Below are positions 9,939 through 18,091 of a stretch of 64,000 bases of DNA, piece by piece. The translations under genes and the position numbers were made by a program. The notes beneath the pieces are model-generated. The model searched no databases. It was not told where the DNA came from and saw only the letters and a program-made list of their open reading frames with translations. Each line of letters opens with the position of its first letter. Within the stretch, counting starts at the first letter, position 1. The stretch is from Bacteroidetes bacterium UKL13-3 (lineage in GTDB: Bacteria > Bacteroidota > Bacteroidia > UKL13-3), in NCBI GenBank assembly GCA_001602415.1, contig CP012155.1:1978223-2042222 (forward strand). The letters are read 5' to 3'.

Positions 9939-10751
9939 ATGAAATATTTCAAACTACTTTTTTATTGCATGCCAATAGTACTAGGAATTTTAACTTCTTA
10001 TACATCAACAGCGCAGCAGCCAATCCCCACCACCGAATTGCGTGAAGCGGATATCATGTTTAGCAAACGCATGTGGCGAATAATTGATTTACGTGAAAAA
10101 CAAAATAAGAAGATTGCCTGGCCAGGAAATCCCATCACTAAAATTCTATACGAAAGTGTTCGTACCGGACAATTAAAACCATACCGAACTGATTCGCTTC
10201 GCTCCTACTACAATATTGAAACCTTTATGAAGTTGGGTGAAGAAGTTGAATATTTAGAAACACCTATTGACCCAAATGACCCAAGCATCACCAAACTGGA
10301 TACTATTTTCACACCCTTTGACCCGGAGCAACGAATTAAACAATTGATATTAATGGAAGATTGGTTTTTTGACAAGAAAACATCAACCATGTTGCCAAGA
10401 ATAATTGCTATTGCGCCATTGTTCCGAAAAAAAATTGCAGGTATTGATTTAGGAATACAACCATTATGTTGGTTGCGATTTGATGATCGATTGAATAAAG
10501 AAAAAGACTGTCGCGATATACTGGTTACCCAATTTGTATTTAACCCTCAAAACTCTCGTAGCCGCTTTAGTTATGACGATTGGTTTACACAACGTTTGTT
10601 TGGAAGTTACCTTATCAAAACTTCTAACATGTATGACGTAAGTATTTTACAAGATCCATTTTATAAAAAAAATGGATTGGAAGCATTAATTGAATCAGAA
10701 CGCCTCAAACAACAGCAACACGAGCAAGAGTCCAATTCATTTGAAGATTGA
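9939..10751 (+). CDS. gldN: Gliding motility / type IX secretion protein GldN (PorN)
   Basis: GldN (PorN) is a periplasmic part of the type IX secretion and gliding machinery, binding the GldK ring. From the ATG at 9939 the product is 270 residues, with a signal peptide ending near STAQQ. Family features are the SKRMWRIIDLREKQNK block near the N-terminus and the MEDWFFDKKTSTMLPRIIAIAP block in the middle. GldN is normally the last gene of gldKLMN; here gldK, gldL and gldM are not next to it, so this is either an orphan or a second copy. The S46 peptidase gene follows at 83 nt. Confidence 0.85.
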   Translation: MKYFKLLFYCMPIVLGILTSYTSTAQQPIPTTELREADIMFSKRMWRIIDLREKQNKKIAWPGNPITKILYESVRTGQLKPYRTDSLRSYYNIETFMKLGEEVEYLETPIDPNDPSITKLDTIFTPFDPEQRIKQLILMEDWFFDKKTSTMLPRIIAIAPLFRKKIAGIDLGIQPLCWLRFDDRLNKEKDCRDILVTQFVFNPQNSRSRFSYDDWFTQRLFGSYLIKTSNMYDVSILQDPFYKKNGLEALIESERLKQQQHEQESNSFED

Positions 10752-10834
10752 TTCTTTTCTTTCTCAATGCCTATTCAAAGAAGTTGCCACATTCGCCATT
10801 ATGTTTATTTTCGCCATTCTTTAAATTATATAAT

Positions 10835-12985
10835 ATGAAAAAGTTTTTCGCCTTTGTAACTATTCTGGTTTCGTTCGTATTACTCTCTTCTCATACCAAT
10901 AGAAAAATGGAAGAAGGGATGTTTCCGTTATCGGAAATGAAGAATATTAACCTTCAACAAATAGGATTAAAAATGGCTCCTCAGGATTTGTACAACCCTA
11001 ATGGAACAAGTTTAATTGATGCGATTGTGCGGGTTGGCGGATGCACGGGTTCTTTTTTATCAAACGATGGATTGATTGTTACCAACCACCATTGTGCATT
11101 TGGCTTTGTAACAGCCATTAGTACTCCACAACACAATTACATGAAAGAGGGTTTTTTAGCCAAAACTCGCGGTGAAGAACGTTTGGCGCAAGGATTGTTG
11201 TGCAAGATTACAGCCAGCTATGAAGATGTTTCGGTTAAGGTTTTAGCAGGAACGGAAAGCATTGCCGACCCCAATGAACGTTTGCAACGAATTGCTACTA
11301 ATATTAAAAACATTACAACTGCTGAAAATAAAGCCAATATAGACTTGCAATGCGAAATTTCGGAAATGTTTACCGGACGCACTTATGTATTGTTCCGCTA
11401 TAAACTATTGAAAGATGTTCGGTTGGTTTATGTTCCTGCTCGCAGTATTGGTGAGTATGGTGGAGAACTTGACAATTGGGTATGGCCTCGCCACTCAGGC
11501 GACTTTGCATTTTTACGCGCCTATGTTGCTCCCGATGGAAGTGCAGCCGAATACAGCGAAAAAAATATTCCTTACAAACCTGCTAAATTCTTAAAAGTAA
11601 ATCCTAAAGGTGTTAAGGAAAATGATTTTGTGTTTGTGTTGGGCTATCCGGGAAGAACATATCGCCATCAACCCGCTAAGTTTTTTGAATACCATGATGC
11701 GTTTTATTTAAAATACATTAGCGAAATGTATGATTGGCAAATCAACAAAATGGAGGAAATGAGCAAGGGAAATGACAGTTTGGAAATTCGCTATGCCGGG
11801 CGCATGAAGAGTTTGGCCAACACCACCAAAAATTTTAAAGGTAAACTGCAAGGATTTAGAAGAGCTGGATTAACCAAACAAAAAGCCGAAGATGAAAAAC
11901 AATTGGAACAATTTATTGCAGCCGATCCTACCTTGCGCAACAAATACAGTGAAGTCATTCCACGCATTAATACCATTTATGGAGAAATAATAGCCAATGC
12001 TCCACGCAACCTTTGGTATGATTTTGTGTATTCAACAGTTCCCGCTTTGCAGTTTGCAGCTACCATTGATAATTATGCAGATGCTTACAATGAACTCAAG
12101 ACCGACTCGGAAAAGGATGCTTTTATCTTGAAACAAAAACCACGCATCGAACAAATGTTATCACGTTACCTAAGCAGCTATGATAAACCACTCGAACATG
12201 CAGCATTAATAAACATGCTTGAACAAGCGCAAGGATTGGATGCTCAAAATAGAATTCAAACAATTGATGCTATGATGGACAAGAAAATCAACTTCATCAA
12301 ATTTACTGATGAACTATTTACTAAATCCATCTTCTGCTCCCCTGAAAAAGTAAAGGCTTTATATGAAAAAGATGTGAAAAAACTTTTCGCCATAAAAGAT
12401 CCAATGAAAACATTTGCCTCATCATTAAACCAAGAGATGAATCCTGATGACGAAAAAGATCGTAAGCGTGAAAGTGAATTAAACTTGTTGATGGCAAAAT
12501 ATGTTGATGCAAAATCCATTTGGAAACAAAAACAGTTTATTCCTGATGCCAACGGCACCCTGCGCTTTACGTATGGTTCGGTTAAAGGATATACACCAAA
12601 TGATGGAGAATACAACAAACCGTTTACAACACTCACAGGAGTGATTGAAAAAGAGAGTGCAGAATTTGAATTGTTGGCTGTAATAAAGGAGTTGCACAAA
12701 ACACGTGATTATGGCAGCTTTATGCATCCGGATTTGAATGACTTACCGGTTAATATTTTATATAATTTAGATACTACTGGAGGAAATAGTGGAAGTCCGG
12801 TAATGAATGCTTATGGTGATTTAATTGGTGTGAATTTCGATAGGGCATATACTGCAACCATCAACGATTACGCATGGAACGAAACGTATAGCAGAAGTGT
12901 AGCAGTTGATATTCGTTATGTTTTGTGGGTGCTGCAAAAAGTTGCTAAGGCCGACAATTTGCTGAAGGAAATGAATGTGAATTGA
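10835..12985 (+). CDS. S46 dipeptidyl-peptidase, DPP11-type
   Basis: A periplasmic or surface serine exopeptidase that removes dipeptides from peptide N-termini. From the ATG at 10835 it is 716 residues with a signal peptide (MKKFFAFVTI...). The chymotrypsin-like double barrel carries the catalytic His in TNHHC (about H86) and Ser in GGNSGSPV (about S652). The residue 18 positions after that Ser is Arg (NFDR, about R670). In characterised S46 enzymes Arg at this place marks DPP11, which prefers Asp or Glu at P1, while Gly marks DPP7. The acidic preference is therefore an inference from one residue. Such enzymes help asaccharolytic peptide feeding. Confidence 0.92.
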   Translation: MKKFFAFVTILVSFVLLSSHTNRKMEEGMFPLSEMKNINLQQIGLKMAPQDLYNPNGTSLIDAIVRVGGCTGSFLSNDGLIVTNHHCAFGFVTAISTPQHNYMKEGFLAKTRGEERLAQGLLCKITASYEDVSVKVLAGTESIADPNERLQRIATNIKNITTAENKANIDLQCEISEMFTGRTYVLFRYKLLKDVRLVYVPARSIGEYGGELDNWVWPRHSGDFAFLRAYVAPDGSAAEYSEKNIPYKPAKFLKVNPKGVKENDFVFVLGYPGRTYRHQPAKFFEYHDAFYLKYISEMYDWQINKMEEMSKGNDSLEIRYAGRMKSLANTTKNFKGKLQGFRRAGLTKQKAEDEKQLEQFIAADPTLRNKYSEVIPRINTIYGEIIANAPRNLWYDFVYSTVPALQFAATIDNYADAYNELKTDSEKDAFILKQKPRIEQMLSRYLSSYDKPLEHAALINMLEQAQGLDAQNRIQTIDAMMDKKINFIKFTDELFTKSIFCSPEKVKALYEKDVKKLFAIKDPMKTFASSLNQEMNPDDEKDRKRESELNLLMAKYVDAKSIWKQKQFIPDANGTLRFTYGSVKGYTPNDGEYNKPFTTLTGVIEKESAEFELLAVIKELHKTRDYGSFMHPDLNDLPVNILYNLDTTGGNSGSPVMNAYGDLIGVNFDRAYTATINDYAWNETYSRSVAVDIRYVLWVLQKVAKADNLLKEMNVN

Positions 12986-13370
12986 TGAATAAGTGTGGAA
13001 GTTAGCGGTGTCTAAAATTGTACCAATCAGAAATGCTGGGTTTACATCAATAAACTTAAGCTAAAAACTATGTAAGTTGTAACAATTCAATTTCCTCACC
13101 GAAGCATGATTCACACAGAATTATTGTACCAGAATTATTTGTTATTCTTTACCGCTGAGCAACGCAGAAAAAATTACAGCCCGAAAGAGTAATACCTCCC
13201 TCCACGTTGCTCTGCGGCAAAAATATTGTCCATTTCAGATTAAAGATGGCAGAATACTAAGTAACAGGCGAGCCTTATGTAACGCAATCGACCTAACTCG
13301 CGTTAGCTATCGGGACAACTATTTACCACCCCTCGTAATCAATCAAAAATTTCACTTGCAAGATTACTAT
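12986..13370. other. Gene-free region with dispersed-repeat fragments
   Basis: No coding sequence is supported in this stretch. It contains the long inverted repeat at 13152-13217 and, near 13300-13315, GTTAGCTATCGGGAC, which resembles another short palindromic motif common between Bacteroidota genes. It reads as an accumulation of small dispersed repeats. Confidence 0.5.
13152..13217. repeat. Inverted repeat around CCGC(T/A)GAGCAACG
   Basis: The arm at 13152-13167 and the reverse complement of 13202-13217 agree at 13 of 16 positions, separated by 34 nt. The word pattern (ACCGC.GAGCAACGCAGA) resembles a dispersed intergenic repeat seen in varied bacteria. No adjacent T tract suggests a terminator. 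Confidence 0.6.
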
Positions 13371-13405
13371 ATTTTTTAGTATTGTTGTACTAAATTTTTT
13401 AGTAT
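13371..13405 (+). promoter_or_regulatory. Three-half-site operator overlapping the regulator start codon
   Basis: Half-sites TTTAGTA (13375-13381), TACTAAA (13388-13394) and TTTAGTA (13398-13404) alternate in orientation. They form two overlapping perfect palindromes: one with a 6-nt spacer and one with a 3-nt spacer. The last half-site ends on the first base of the ATG at 13404. The 12-mer ATTTTTTAGTAT is repeated exactly at 13371 and 13394. This is the layout expected for autorepression by the adjacent helix-turn-helix protein. Confidence 0.75.
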
Positions 13406-14162
13406 GTCGAAAATAGCACGAAATATCAAGCACTTACGTTTATTAAAAAACTGGAGTCAAGGACAATTAGCCGATGAGGTAGAATTGAGTCGCGCACGTA
13501 TCGGGTCGTATGAAGAAGGTCGCGCGGAACCTTCTATTGAGGTAATGGTGCGCCTATCGCACATTTTCCATGTAAGTATTGATGCATTGGTTAAATCAAA
13601 CCTGAGTGGTTTAAAAGATACGCAGCTAATGAAAGTTGCCGAAAATCGGTTATTGTTTCCCATTATGGTGGATATGAACAATAATGATTTGGTAGAAGTG
13701 GTAACGGCCAAGGCATCGGCAGGCTATTTAAACGGCTACAGCGATCCCGAATATTTCGAAAAACTACCCAACATGAATTTACCATTTAAAATTACTGGTA
13801 AACACCGTGCATTTCCTATCAAAGGCGATTCCATGCCACCACTTAAAGATGGCAGTTTTGTGGTTGGGAAATTTGTGGAATCCATAAAAGATATTCATGA
13901 CGGCTCCACCTATATTTTGATTACCAAAGATGAGGGTATTGTATACAAACGGGTAGTTGCCAAAGGAAATGTGTTGGAGCTAATTTCAGATAATAAAGTG
14001 TATTCGCCTTATACTGTTCATGCGAAAGATGTATTAGAAATATGGGAGTTTGTATGTACCCTCAATGTATCCGATAAAAAAGAAGAAGAGCTCAACCTGG
14101 AAAGTATTATGGATATGCTGCGCAGCATGCGTGTGGAGATTGAGCAGTTGAAAAAGAATTAA
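13404..14162 (+). CDS. XRE-S24 (CI/LexA-like) self-cleaving-type transcriptional regulator
   Basis: A 252-residue repressor with an N-terminal XRE helix-turn-helix (about 5-62, motif SQGQLADEVELSRARIGSYE) and a C-terminal S24 peptidase domain. The Ser-Lys dyad is visible: Ser in KGDSMPP (about S143) and Lys in IVYKRV (about K182). An Ala-Gly cleavage site candidate lies at TAKASAGY (about 106-107). By analogy with LexA and phage CI, DNA damage could trigger self-cleavage and derepression. No phage genes or error-prone polymerase genes are adjacent, so its regulon is unknown. A strong set of operator half-sites covers its own start. A short coiled tail (LRSMRVEIEQLKK) ends the protein. Confidence 0.88.
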   Translation: MSKIARNIKHLRLLKNWSQGQLADEVELSRARIGSYEEGRAEPSIEVMVRLSHIFHVSIDALVKSNLSGLKDTQLMKVAENRLLFPIMVDMNNNDLVEVVTAKASAGYLNGYSDPEYFEKLPNMNLPFKITGKHRAFPIKGDSMPPLKDGSFVVGKFVESIKDIHDGSTYILITKDEGIVYKRVVAKGNVLELISDNKVYSPYTVHAKDVLEIWEFVCTLNVSDKKEEELNLESIMDMLRSMRVEIEQLKKN

Positions 14163-14172
14163 TGTAATTCTT

Positions 14173-14379
14173 ATGAAAACAAAAACCTCAACTACTCCCA
14201 TTTAGGACAAACGAATAAAAGGAGAAGGTGAAATTGCAGAAAGCATTCTAAACTTGCTAATAGCTGCACAGAAAAAACATATGAGTTTAAGCCCGAAGTA
14301 TGAATTTAATACAACAGTATTTGAAAGAGCTGAGAGAGCAGGACAACAATCATCATTATTATGGTTCCCAAACAGCTAA
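14173..14379 (+). pseudogene. Possible remnant of a small gene with an in-frame stop
   Basis: Starting at an ATG 8 nt after the regulator stop, a 69-codon frame is interrupted only by a TAG at codon 11 and ends at TAA (14377-14379). The part after the stop (KGEGEIAESILNLLIAAQ...) looks like real helical protein. I do not recognise the family. It could also be a chance open frame. Confidence 0.3.
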
Positions 14380-14476
14380 TTATGTAACTACTAATGTATT
14401 TTGTGTAACACTGCCTACCCCGAAAGGATGATACTTTGCTGGTGAAAATTTATTCACGCTTTTTAATCCTTTCGTT

Positions 14477-15670
14477 ATGACAAACACATTACAAAACATT
14501 GCCATTATGTTACTCCTCATAACGCTTCCTAAAATTCATTTTGGACAAGCTCCTGCCTTAGGAAGAGTACCTACTTTTACACTTTTTACGAGTGGCGGTG
14601 CATTTACCAATAGTGGAGCATCAGTTATTACGGGTGATATCGGAACCCATGTTGGAGCTCTTACAGGATTCCCTCCTGGAAGCATTATAGGTTCGATTCA
14701 TGTGGCCGATTCGGTTACTGCCTTAGCTGCAACAAACTTAGGAACTGCATATGCAAGTTTAAACTCCCTTACATGTGATAGCACAATTGGCGCCACTTTG
14801 GGTTACGGACAAATTCTTACTCCGAAAACTTACTGCATTACTACGCTTGCTACCATTAATGGTAATCTTACATTAAATGCACAGGGAAACCCCAATGCTG
14901 TATTTGTAATTAAAGTAAACGGAGCCTTATCTACAGGAAACGCTACCAACATTTTACTTATTAATTCGGCTGACTTTAACAATGTATACTGGCAAGTAAA
15001 TGGAGCTTTTACATTGGGTGATAGTAGTATATTTAGAGGTACGCTTATTGCAAATGGGGCCATCAGTTTGTTACCAAAGTCTTCAATTTTAGGAAGGGGC
15101 TTAACAACAGCCGGTGCTATTTCCATCCAAAACACAAGCAACACACTTCCTGTTAAACTAATTTCTTTTACCGCAAATTGTATAGGTAATAGCACTATAT
15201 TCAAATGGGAAACAGCATCGGAAACAAATAACAGCTATTTTACCATAGAGGCAAGTACCAACCAAAATAGCTGGGCAACGATTGTAAAAGTTAGTGGTTC
15301 TGGAAATTCGAATGCAGTAAACTCATATTCTTTTACAGCAACTGAAAACTCTGCTTTAAACAAATACTACCGTTTAAAACAAACTGATTTTGATGGCCAC
15401 TTTACCTATTCAGATGTAGTTGCTATCAACCAATGTGGAGAAGAAGCAATCAGTGTTGAATTATATCCTAATCCGGCAACAGGTATCATCAGTTTATCTT
15501 CCGATCAAGATAAGAACCAAAAAGGTTCTGTATCGGTATATGATATTTTAGGTGTGAAAGTTTTCCATACTGAAGGTTTCCCAAAAGCTATTGATCTAAC
15601 TACAAAGCCCAATGGTATTTACTTTCTGCATTTCACTAATGGAACACAAACCATTGTTAAAAAATTATGA
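14477..15670 (+). CDS. Ice-binding-like (DUF3494) protein with T9SS sorting domain
   Basis: A secreted 397-residue protein. A signal peptide (ends about LPKIHFGQ) is followed by a DUF3494 ice-binding fold (about 27-232). Family features include GAFTNSGASVITGDIGTH, the capping region with TYCITTLATINGNLTL, and the beta-solenoid repeats LLINSADFNNVYWQVNGAFTL and GTLIANGAISLLPKS. After a linker of the type LPVKLISFTA...YYRLKQTDFDG (about 234-320) comes a type A T9SS C-terminal domain (ELYPNPATG...IVKKL, about 325-397). Known members bind ice crystals and inhibit recrystallisation or keep cells in brine pockets. That role here is an inference from the fold. A strong terminator follows. Confidence 0.9.
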   Translation: MTNTLQNIAIMLLLITLPKIHFGQAPALGRVPTFTLFTSGGAFTNSGASVITGDIGTHVGALTGFPPGSIIGSIHVADSVTALAATNLGTAYASLNSLTCDSTIGATLGYGQILTPKTYCITTLATINGNLTLNAQGNPNAVFVIKVNGALSTGNATNILLINSADFNNVYWQVNGAFTLGDSSIFRGTLIANGAISLLPKSSILGRGLTTAGAISIQNTSNTLPVKLISFTANCIGNSTIFKWETASETNNSYFTIEASTNQNSWATIVKVSGSGNSNAVNSYSFTATENSALNKYYRLKQTDFDGHFTYSDVVAINQCGEEAISVELYPNPATGIISLSSDQDKNQKGSVSVYDILGVKVFHTEGFPKAIDLTTKPNGIYFLHFTNGTQTIVKKL

Positions 15671-15699
15671 TTAAACATTCATAATACATTAGTTAACCC

Positions 15700-15736
15700 A
15701 AAAAGGTGAGTCTCTCGGTTGAGAACTCACCTTTTT
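15700..15736. terminator. Bidirectional terminator between ice-binding gene and acs
   Basis: A perfect 12-bp stem AAAAAGGTGAGT/ACTCACCTTTTT (15700-15711 with 15725-15736) with a 13-nt loop, carrying A and T tracts on both sides. It serves the two convergent genes. Confidence 0.92.
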
Positions 15737-15753
15737 CATGTTAGCAATGCTAA

Positions 15754-17685
15754 TTAAGATATTAAGGACCCATTCTTAATTTCATCAACCACATTGGGAT
15801 CTAACAAGGTAGAGGTATCCCCGAGATTTGATATTTCTCCTTCGGCTATTTTTCGTAAAATTCTTCGCATAATTTTACCACTGCGCGTTTTAGGTAATCC
15901 TTTTACGAATTGAATTTTATCTGGCTTGGCAATGGGGCCAATAATTCGTGATACTGTTTGCATAATATCCTGGCGGGTTAAGTTTTCATCACCATGCGTA
16001 TTCTCATAAATCACATAGGCATAAATACCCTGTCCTTTTATATCGTGCGGATAACCAACAACTGCACTCTCTACAACGCCACTGTGCATGTTAATAGCAT
16101 TTTCTACCTCGGCAGTTCCTATACGATGACCACTTACATTTAATACATCATCAACCCTACCTGTAATACGGTAATTTCCATCTTCATCACGCAAACATCC
16201 ATCTCCGGTAAAATACATATTTGGGTAGGTAGCGAAATAATTGGTGCGACAACGCTCGTGGTCGCCATAAGTTGTGCGTATCATTCCGGGCCATGGATGA
16301 CGGATACACAAATTGCCACTTACCGAATTTCCTTCAATTACATTTCCGTTTTCATCAACTAAAACCGGATCAATACCTGGCAAAGGCAAAGTAGCATGAG
16401 CAGGTTTTTGCGGAGTTACTCCTGCTAAATTAGATATCATCACCCCTCCAGTTTCGGTTTGCCACCAAGTATCAACAATCGGACAATTTTCTTTTCCTAT
16501 GTTTTTATGAAACCAATTCCAAGCTTCTTCATTTATTGGCTCGCCAACCGAACCCAACACTTTTAATGAGCTCAAATCTTTACCATTTAAATATTCCAAT
16601 CCAAAACCCATTAAACTGCGAATAGCAGTGGGTGCTGTGTACAAAATATTTACTTGATGCTTATCAACAATATCCCAAAATCTTCCGGCATCAGGCCAAG
16701 TTGGAATGCCCTCAAACATCAATGAAATACCACCTGCACTGAGTGGACCATAAACGATGTAACTATGCCCTGTAATCCAACCAATATCAGCTGTACAAAA
16801 ATGTACTTGCCCAGGCTGGTATTGAAACACATTTACAAAAGTATAATTTGCCCACACCATATAACCTGCTTGGGTATGCACAACACCCTTTGGTTTACCT
16901 GTTGAACCAGAAGTATAAAGGATAAACAATGTATCTTCTGCATTCATGGGTTCGGCTGGAAAACTTACCACACCATCTTTTTCAACTTGTGTTTCGGCAT
17001 GTTCCATTTCATCTTCCCACCATAAATCACGTCCCTTAAGCATGGAAACAGGTGTTCGGGTGCGGGTATATACAATAACCTTTTTAACAGTTTTATTTCC
17101 GATTAGCGCATCATCAATAACACTTTTAAGTGGAATATCTTTGTTGCCACGAAAAGCACCATCGCAAGTAATGATAAATTCGGCTTGAGCATCTTCTAAT
17201 CTATCAGCAATGCTTTGTGCCGAAAACCCTCCAAAGATAACACTATGAATAGCTCCAATACGTGCGCAACCAAGCACTGCATAAGCCAATTCGGGAACCA
17301 TACCCATGTAAATACAAACCCTATCTCCTTTTTTTACGCCATTGTTTTTAAGCATTTGCGCCACCTGACAAACACGTTTATGCAAACGATTATAGGTAAC
17401 GATGCGGGTGCGCTCTTCCGGATTATTGGGCTCCCAAATAATGGCAGGCTCCTCTCCTATTGTTGCCAAATGTCGGTCGATACAGTTTTCAGTGATATTT
17501 AATTGAGCTCCTCTAAACCATTCAATTTTTGGCTCAATAAAATTCCATTCCAATACTTTATCCCACTTTTTCTTCCATACGAAGGTTTCGGCAATATTAG
17601 ACCAAAACGTTTCGGGCGATTCGATACTCTCTTTATAGGCCTTCTTATATTCTTCTAAACTCTTTAGTTGATATGGATACGACAT
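15754..17685 (-). CDS. acs: Acetyl-CoA synthetase
   Basis: AMP-forming acetate:CoA ligase that activates acetate for the TCA cycle and biosynthesis. From the ATG at 17685 the product is 643 residues, normal for Acs; the open frame extends 24 further codons that look non-coding. The acyl-adenylate motifs are present: TSGSTGKPKGVVHT (about 255), WWQTETGG (about 400) and YFTGDG. The conserved acetylation site lies in PKTRSGKIMRR near the C-terminus, suggesting control by lysine acetylation. A TACATTCG box about 25 nt before the ATG is a likely -7 element. It converges on the ice-binding gene across a shared terminator. Confidence 0.96.
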   Translation of the reverse strand: MSYPYQLKSLEEYKKAYKESIESPETFWSNIAETFVWKKKWDKVLEWNFIEPKIEWFRGAQLNITENCIDRHLATIGEEPAIIWEPNNPEERTRIVTYNRLHKRVCQVAQMLKNNGVKKGDRVCIYMGMVPELAYAVLGCARIGAIHSVIFGGFSAQSIADRLEDAQAEFIITCDGAFRGNKDIPLKSVIDDALIGNKTVKKVIVYTRTRTPVSMLKGRDLWWEDEMEHAETQVEKDGVVSFPAEPMNAEDTLFILYTSGSTGKPKGVVHTQAGYMVWANYTFVNVFQYQPGQVHFCTADIGWITGHSYIVYGPLSAGGISLMFEGIPTWPDAGRFWDIVDKHQVNILYTAPTAIRSLMGFGLEYLNGKDLSSLKVLGSVGEPINEEAWNWFHKNIGKENCPIVDTWWQTETGGVMISNLAGVTPQKPAHATLPLPGIDPVLVDENGNVIEGNSVSGNLCIRHPWPGMIRTTYGDHERCRTNYFATYPNMYFTGDGCLRDEDGNYRITGRVDDVLNVSGHRIGTAEVENAINMHSGVVESAVVGYPHDIKGQGIYAYVIYENTHGDENLTRQDIMQTVSRIIGPIAKPDKIQFVKGLPKTRSGKIMRRILRKIAEGEISNLGDTSTLLDPNVVDEIKNGSLIS

Positions 17686-18091
17686 GTTTGATTGATTTGA
17701 ATTTGATGTACGAATGTAAAACGGTTTCTTTCCAATTGGAAAGTAATTATTTGACACTATTTAAAATACAATAGTAATTATATCGTTTGATAACAATTTT
17801 AAGAGATTCAATGCTAGTTAGGGAAAACAATAGCTATTTAGCCCGATTAACACCCTAAATTAGGCTGTTCAACAAACCTCAGAATAGCTATATACTCCTT
17901 CAACAGATTAACAAATTACAGTAAAATATAGAATCATAAATATGCTTGAATAATGAAATAAGTATAAAATAAAATGAAGCAAACAACATCTTTTGCTTTG
18001 GCAGACAAGGTCGCTTATACAAGTTATTTAACCAATCAACCATAAAAATCTCATTTGTTAATGTATGAGCCATACTGCATTTTGCAAGTAA
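17686..18091. other. Divergent intergenic region, 406 nt
   Basis: Very AT-rich region between acs and the broken BNR-repeat gene. It contains the probable acs -7 box near 17703-17710 on the minus strand. No RNA gene or open frame is supported. Confidence 0.5.

Noticed and set aside
12256-12699. 147-codon minus-strand frame over the S46 peptidase
   Set aside because: Shadow of a conserved gene; Ser/Phe-rich without motif.
13371-14379. Prophage or genomic island around the XRE-S24 regulator
   Set aside because: No integrase, structural genes, tRNA junction or direct-repeat att sites are seen.
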